NCBI GenBank assembly: GCA_022495995.1
Contig: JAFEMH010000744.1
Coordinates: 434,001 to 498,000, forward strand
Direction of reading: 5' to 3'
Origin: Adenophora triphylla var. japonica
Taxonomy: Eukaryota; Streptophyta; Magnoliopsida; Asterales; Campanulaceae
Length of the DNA stretch: 64,000 bases
The notes under the pieces were generated by a model. The model ran no database searches and was not told the DNA's origin. It worked only from the letters and a program-made list of their open reading frames with translations. Positions 57,683-64,000 of this stretch are shown one piece after another (within the stretch, counting starts at the first letter, position 1; the number at the start of each line of letters is the position of its first letter). A program made the translations under genes and the position numbers.

Positions 57683-58924
57683 ATGAACAATGTTCCGATG
57701 CTTAATAGGACTAATTTTAAAACTTGGAAAAATAAAATTACAATGATCTTGGGCTGTATGAACATTGACCTCGCATTAAGGGAACCAAGTCCAGCTCCTC
57801 TCACTGATAAAAGCACTCAAGAAGATCGCTTGAGTGTTGAGAGATGAAACCATTCAAATCGCGTGAGCCTAATGATCATGAAAAATGTCATCCCAGAAAC
57901 ATTCTTAAATAGCGTTTCTGAGGACGTCAATGCTAAGGGTTTTCTAGATACCCTTGAGGAACGCTTTGCAGAAAGCGAGAAATCGGAAACAAGTGCTTCC
58001 TTGAGGAAACTTGTTTCCATGAGGTACAAGGGTAACGGAAAATTAAGGAAGTACATACTTGAGATGTTTCATCTCTCGACAAAACTAAGGGCACTTAAGT
58101 TAGAGATTTCGGAAGATTTACTCGTGCACTTAGTTTTGATCTCTCTTCCTCCTCAATTTGTTCACTTTGAAGTGACCTATAATTGTCAAAAGGACAAGTG
58201 AAATATTAATAAACTTATTTCATATGTGACACAAGAGGAGGATAGGATGAAACAAATCAAACCGGAAAGTGCTCACTTAGCATCTACATCTTCTCGTGGG
58301 ACTAAGAGAAAAGGGAAGGATATTGCGGTTGCAAATAAGAGGCATAAGGGATCATCCAATGATCAAAAGGTTAAGAAGTGCTTATTTTGCAAGGACCCTG
58401 CTCACATGAAGAGCGACTGCCCTAATTATCATACTTGGCGTGTTAAGAAAGGTATGTTATTTGGCCTTATTTGTACTGAGAAAAATTTGGTTTCAATTCT
58501 TACATATACATGGTGGTTGGATTCTAGTGCAACAATTCACATAAGTGTGTCTATGCAGGGTTGCCTGAATTACTGAAGCCCTAGAGAAGATGAGAAATAC
58601 ATCTATATGGGAGCAGGGAATTCGGTTGAAGTAATATGTATAGGGACCTTTAGGTTATTACTAAGTACTGGTTATTATTTTGTATTAAATAATACATTCA
58701 TTGTACCGTCCTTTAGGCGAAATTTGATTTCAATCACAGTTTTGGACAGGAAAGGTTATTCCTGTTCATTTGGTAATAAAAATGTGATCTTTATTTTAAT
58801 TTCAAATTTGTTGGTACTAGTACTTTATCGTATAGTGATAATCTCTATTTACTTGATACCGTCAAGTCTTTTAACGAGTCCCATGTTAAAGAAACCAAAA
58901 CGAAAGTTATCAAGTGAAAAATCA
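57683..58924 (+). pseudogene. C2 gag and protease
   Basis: Gag begins near MNNVPMLNRTNFKTWKNK (a UBN2-type gag). In-frame TGA codons at 57845-57847 and 58199-58201 fall where copia gags usually have Trp, and another TGA follows CLNY near 58574. The zinc knuckle CLFCKDPAHMKSDC is intact. The protease part reads WWLDSSATIHIS, with Ser where the second active-site base of DSG/DTG motifs would be expected to give Gly. The frame runs on to the MITE at 58927. Confidence 0.85.
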
Positions 58925-58926
58925 TA

Positions 58927-59183
58927 CTCCCTCTATCCCATATTATCTTACCCATTTTGCTATTTTGGGCATCCCACTTTAAAGTCCCACTTTCCTAAAA
59001 AGGAAACTTTTTAATACTTCTTTATTCATGGGACCCACTTGTCATACTCACAACACTTTTCAAATTTACTATTCTCTCCACTCAGTCTCTCTCCTACCCA
59101 TTCACAACTCCTACTTTAATAACATTATTCCTTATTTTCCGTTCTCAACATTAAATGAGTAAGCTATTATGGGACGGAGGGAG
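58927..59183. mobile_element. Stowaway-type MITE (257 bp) in copia pol
   Basis: Ends CTCCCTCTATCCCATA and, on the minus strand, CTCCCTCCGTCCCATA, flanked by the TA dinucleotide (58925-58926 and 59184-59185). Removing the MITE and one TA rejoins the integrase frame (SY then TLWHRRLGH). It is non-coding. Confidence 0.92.
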
Positions 59184-59185
59184 TA

Positions 59186-62157
59186 TACCTTATGGCATAG
59201 GCGTTTGGGTCATATCTCCAAAAGGAGGATTGATAAGCTAGTGTCGGAAGGAATCTTAAATAAACTTGATATTCCGAATAAAAAGTTTTGTATTGAATGC
59301 CTTAAAGGAAAATTTACAAACACCAAAGGAAAAGAATCCTTGAGAGTATCAAATGTCTTAGAACTAATTCATACGGATATTTGTGGACCATTCACTACCC
59401 CTTCATGGAATTGTCAACAATATCTCATCACGTTCATAGATGATTACTCTCGCTATGGATACATTTATTTGCTTCATGAAAAGTCTCAATCATTGGACGT
59501 TTTCAAGTCTTTCAAGGCAGAAGTTGAAAATCAACTTGAAAACACTATTAAGAACGTTAGATCTGATCGTGGTGGTGAATACTACGGTCGGAATGACAGT
59601 TTGGGAGAACAATGTCCGAGTTCTTTTGCTCGTTATCTTGAAGAGTGTGGGATCGTCCCTCACTACATCATGCCGGGCAAACCTAGCATGAATGGTGTAG
59701 CGGAGAGACGTAATAGAACCCTTAAGGATATGATAAGAATTATGATTTCTTGTACTTCTTTACCTCACTCATTATGGGGCGATGCATTAAAAACCGCAGC
59801 TTATATTCTCAATAGAGCTCCTTCAAAGGCTACCGATAAAACCCCTTATGAATTATGGACGAATAAGAAACCGTCCCTAAATCATTTTCATGTATGGGAT
59901 TGTCCAGTAGAAGCTAGGCCTTATACGCCTAATGAAGGCAAACTGGACGCTAAGACCGTTAGTAGTTACTTTGTATGGTATGCTGAAAGATCTAGGGGAT
60001 ATAAATTTTATGACCCGAAAACTAGAACATTTTTTGAGACGGGAAATGCTAGGTTTTTTAAGGATGTTGAATTTGGAGGGGAAATTAGGAATAGTTTTGA
60101 ATTTGAAGAGGAAGAGGAATACATTTCTATACCTCTTCCCATAGTTCTTATTGAAAATCAAGTACTTATACCTGAAATTCAACAGGAACATATAATTCAA
60201 AACTATATAGAACCTCCTATAAATATAGAACAACATGAAAATGTTGTTAATGAGGATCAAATTCAACAACCTCAAAATCAAGAAGAACTGGTGCCCTTAA
60301 GAAGGTCTAATAGAGTAAGAAGAAGTGCAATTCCGGCTGATTATGATGTGTATCTTGTCGAGAATGAGGAACATATAGACTTAGTGGGAAGTGAACCATT
60401 CACCTTCCATGATTCCATTAATAGTCCAAATTCTCATAAGTGGATTGATGCCATAAATGAAGAGTTAAAATCTATGAAAGACAACGACGTTTGGGATCTT
60501 ATTCCATTACCTAAAAATGTGAAACGCATCGGATATAAATTGATCTTTAAGACCAAAAGGGGTTCACAAGGTATTATATGGAAAGGTGTAAAGCTCATCT
60601 TGTTGCTAAGGGATTCACTCAAAAGGATGACATTGATTATAAAGAAACATTTTCACCGGTATCTTCTAAAACTCTTTTAGGATCATTATGGCACTAGTTG
60701 CACATTTTGATCTTGAGCTTCATCAAATTGATGTAAAGACGGATTTTCTCAATGGAGACATTGAGGAAACCATCTATATGAAGAAACCAGAAATGGTGAC
60801 TGACATAGATCAAACTAATCAATTAGTTTGTAAACTTAAAAAATCCATTTATGGGCTCAAGCAAGCTTCTTGTCAATGGTACTTAAAGTTCAATCAAGTA
60901 ATTCTTTCATTTAGTTTTGAAACGAATCTTGCTGAAGATTCTGTGTACCATAAGTTCAGTGGGAGTAGATTTATAATTTTGGTCTTATATGTGGATGACA
61001 TTTTACTTGCTAGTAATGATAAGGACCTTCTTAAGAAAGCCAAGAAATTTCTTTCAAACAAATTTGAAATGAAAGATCTTGGTGAGGCGTCTTTTGTATT
61101 GGGAATCCAAATTCATCGTGATTGTTCACGAGGTATTTTAGGATTATCACAAAAGGGCTATATTGAGAAGATATTACAAAGGTTTGGCATAGAAAATTGT
61201 AAACCACATGACACCCCTATTTCTAAAGGAGATAAATTCAGTTTAAAGCAATGTCCTAAAAATAATATAGAATCCAAGTTTATGGAAAATATTCCTTATG
61301 CATTGGCAGTAGGAAGCTTAATGTATTCACAAGTCTGCACTCGTCCTGACCTTGCATTTGTTGTTGGAATGCTTGGTCGATACCAAAGCAATCCGGGGAG
61401 AGAACATTGGGTTGTAGCGAAAAGAGTGATGAGATACCTACAAAACACTAAGGACTACATGCTTACATATGCAAAATCGGATCATCTTGAGATCATTGGG
61501 TATTCCGATTCCGATTTTACTGGATGTTAAGATAGTCGAAAATCGACGTCCGATTATGTCTTCACATTAGCTGGTGGAGCAATATCTTGGAGAAGTGCCA
61601 AAAAAATACTTGTGACTTCCTCTGCCATGGAAGCCGAGTTTGTTGCTTGTTACGAAGCATCCAAACAAGCTATATGGCTGCGTAAATTCATTGAGGGACT
61701 GCGAATTGTCAATAGTGTTGAAAAACCACTCAAGTTATATTGTGACAATCGGGCTGCAGTGTTGTATACTAACAACAACAAGAGTTCATCTAGATCTAAG
61801 CATATAGATATCAAGTATCTTGTTGTTAGATAAAGAGTACAAAATGGACAAATAGAAATACAACTTATAGGAACAAACTCCATGTTAGCGAATCCGTTTA
61901 CTAAAGCGTTATCTCCTTTAGTGTTTCACGAGCATATCACTAATATGGGTGTAACAACTTCTGATAACATTCAATATAGTGGGAGTTTGTGTTGTACTTT
62001 TATTTTGATTGTTTTATGTCTATTTATTATTGATCTCATTTGGTTAAGTAGGACTAGTTGGAGGAATATATATACATGCTTCAATATATTCATCAATTTT
62101 CCATGCTACACATCTATACTTAATCTATGTCATTTAGTTGGATATATATGTGATTAA
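59186..62157 (+). pseudogene. C2 pol: integrase, RT, RNase H
   Basis: GAG-pre-integrase ([22 protein letters not shown]), integrase core (D in [10 protein letters not shown] in [10 protein letters not shown] in NGVAERRNR), then RT with YVDDILLAS and RNase H ending DNRAA and KHIDIKY. Frame changes near 60565 and 60675, TAA at 61528-61530 (Gln in C1) and TAA at 61831-61833 (shared with C1) break it. After TSDNI, where C1 stops, C2 has CAA and stays open to 62157 with a hydrophobic tail (FILIVLCLFIIDLIW). Confidence 0.9.
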
Positions 62158-62339
62158 TGTGGGTTTAGTTGCGAATCAATTACAACGACTGCCCTTTAGT
62201 CCTTACATTTATAAAACTAATGGACGGGATTGTTGAATGACAATAAAGTATACATAAGGATTGTCATTTACATTATAAATATGATTTTAGAAGGGCTTAT
62301 TAAGTATAAACACATGTTTGGGAAATCCAAGTGGGGGAT

Positions 62340-62821
62340 TGTTAGAACATGGATTGCAAAATGTGTATACTTAGTAAATATACGTAAACGTGTAGACGTA
62401 CATGTTTAAATCATAAATATAATTTTGTATAAAGTATAGAAAATTAATCAGTGTGTAGAATTTCCGAAGCAAAGACTACCTATTTATGATGGACAAAAGG
62501 TAAGCTTTTGCTGCTTAATAATAAAAGGGTGTGGTCCCTAAATGAAATGCCCCTTGATTTCCTATATATAGAGGCTTTCCATCAGCCTAAGGAGACACAC
62601 AATATTGATATACTCTCTCTCCATAATCTGAGAGAAAGTGTGAAGGCATTATCATTTAGAAGAACTACTCTCCCTCCTTAATTCTTCTTCTTCTTCTTGT
62701 CTTCAACATCAAGGCATAAATGGATATATCAGGTATAACGCTTCCGCCCCCATTCTCTTTTCTCTTACTTAGTCAAGACTTGAGTACGAATTTTTCATAA
62801 TAGAATATAAATGTTTCAACA
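62340..62821 (+). repeat. 3' LTR of C2
   Basis: 482 bp, beginning TGTTAGAACATGG after the purine tract AAGTGGGGGAT and ending GTTTCAACA. Confidence 0.93.
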
Positions 62822-63293
62822 AAATTTTCATAAATTTGTTTGTCAACTTGATCAAATTTTGAGCAAATTTAAAGCAATTAGTATTCAAAATGAATATCAG
62901 TAATAAATTTTGTTATTTTATGCATTAAATTTTTATAATTTTTTAGACATGATTCAGTCTTAATGACCAATAATCAAATGTGTTTTAGGACAGGTGAGTA
63001 TTTATTTCTTCTATTTGTGTGATATCATTATCGACACACTCAATTTTTTCTATTTTGGAGATATCGGCATTAGAGACATGAGACTAACTTTGGCAAGTCA
63101 TTGCTATATATGTGGGCATAGGACCCGACAATTGAGAATCTCGTCGTGAATTCCATAAGTGGACCCAGTCTAATAATTCGAAGAAAAATATTCATATTTT
63201 TGTTTTTCAACTTGATCAAATTTTGAGCAAATTTAAAGCAATTAGTATTCAAAATGAATATCAGTAATAAATTTTATTATTTTATGCATTAAG
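62822..63293 (+). repeat. Tandem repeat of about 365 bp (array 3)
   Basis: One full unit and part of another directly after the C2 3' LTR. It breaks off in TTTTATGCATTAA, where it joins a copia integrase fragment at a shared ATTAA. Confidence 0.88.
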
Positions 63294-64000
63294 AACGTTA
63301 GATCCGATCGTGGTGGTGAATACTACGGTCGGAATGACGGTTTGGGAGAACAATGTCCGGGTTCTTTTGCTCGTTATCTTGAAGAGTGTGGGATCGTCCC
63401 TCACTACATCATGCCGGGCAAACCTAGTATGAATGGTGTAGCGGAGAGACGTAATAGAACCCTTAAGGATATGGTAAGAATTATGATTTCTTGTACTTCT
63501 TTACCTCACTCATTATGGGGCGATGCATTAAAAACCTCAGCTTATATTCTCAATAGGGCTCCTTCAAAGGCTACCGATAAAACCCCTTATGAATTATGGA
63601 CGAATAAGAAACCGTCCCTAAATCATTTTCATGTATGGGGTTGTTCAGTAGAAGCTAGGCCTTATACACCTAATGAAGGCAAACTGGACGCTAAGACCGT
63701 TAGTAGTTATTTTGTAGGGTATGCTGAGAGATCTAGGGGATATAAATTTTATGACCCGAAAACTAGAACATTTTTTGAGACGGGAAATGCTAGGTTTTTT
63801 AAGGATGTTGAATTTGGAGGGGAAATTAGGAATAGTTTTGAATTTGAAGAGGAAGAGGAATACATTTCTATACCTCTTCTCATAGTTCTTATTGAAACTC
63901 AAGTACTTATACCTGAAATTCAACAGGAACATATAATTCAAAACTATATAGAACCTCCTATAAATATAGATTAACATGAAAATGTTGTTAATGAGGATCA
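63294..64000 (+). pseudogene. Copia integrase fragment C3
   Basis: It begins in the integrase core (RSDRGGEY) and is nearly the same as C2 59550-60264, including [14 protein letters not shown] and [18 protein letters not shown] at 63972-63974 replaces Gln. C3 keeps [10 protein letters not shown] and YFVGYAERS where C2 has [10 protein letters not shown] and YFVWYAERS, so C3 is closer to the family norm there. It continues beyond the window. Confidence 0.9.

Larger units (their letters stand above)
47196..62821 (+). mobile_element. Ty1/copia element C2, with T2 and a MITE nested inside
   Basis: LTRs TGTTAGAACATGG...CAACA, a Met-tRNA-like primer site, gag-pol, and flanks AAATA and AAATT (one mismatch) that fit back together into the 365-bp unit. 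Without the nested chromovirus (8.9 kb) and MITE it is about 6.4 kb. Several stops make it inactive. Confidence 0.9.

Overview
This window is nuclear DNA from a flowering plant. The evidence is plant-type LTR retrotransposons (chromovirus, Tat and Ty1/copia lineages), plant hAT, Stowaway, CACTA and Harbinger-like DNA transposons, an exon of a plant PMT-type methyltransferase, and a plant defensin-like gene with GT-AG splicing. I cannot name the species. The window is almost wholly nested mobile DNA. The only host gene that looks intact is a two-exon cysteine-rich secreted peptide at 44209-44661 on the minus strand.

Layout. 1-756: a Harbinger-like element cut by the window edge, sitting in a copia fragment (C1, 757-2124). 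2125-2872: a tandem repeat of about 365 bp. 2873-3119: a CACTA end. 3510-4929: a hAT element with a perfect 8-bp target duplication. 5039-6410: the 3' end of a minus-strand copia. 6411-18760: a rearranged Tat (Ty3/gypsy) region with an LTR, tRNA-Arg-type primer site, polymerase fragments, an inserted minus-strand LTR (X, 10293-12108), a truncated chromovirus LTR (13999-16262) and a second polymerase copy. 19215-20710 and 30308-32262: two antisense ORFs of Tat type, followed by tandem-repeat-rich 3' DNA and a Tat LTR (34849-36805). A 9.1-kb chromovirus (T1, 20730-29844, duplication AAACC) is nested between the two antisense ORFs.

37374-40876: a degenerate hAT with its transposase. 41158-41811 and 42525-43074: two small hAT relatives with perfect 8-bp duplications. 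44209-44661: the defensin-like gene. 44950-47195: another stretch of the 365-bp array, containing a hAT-like element (45981-47118) that has captured a methyltransferase exon. 47196-62821: a whole copia element (C2) whose 5' LTR is split by a second chromovirus (T2, 47600-56509, duplication TTTCG) and whose polymerase region carries a Stowaway MITE. The window ends in the 365-bp array (62822-63293) fused to a further copia integrase fragment.

Most striking pattern. Each of five retrotransposon families here carries its own short GC-rich dyad in its LTR, leader or 3' region: two inverted arms around, in nearly all cases, exactly two central bases. Examples are GGGCG-GT-CGCCC, GCTCG-NN-CGAGC, GTGTCG-CC-CGACAC, AGTCCG-NN-CGGACT and AGCCG-GA-CGGCT. 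In the chromovirus LTRs the flanking arms differ from copy to copy but change on both sides together, and the whole cassette lies inside a putative LTR intron with conserved splice sites. I know of no name for this. It is the best candidate here for an undescribed system.
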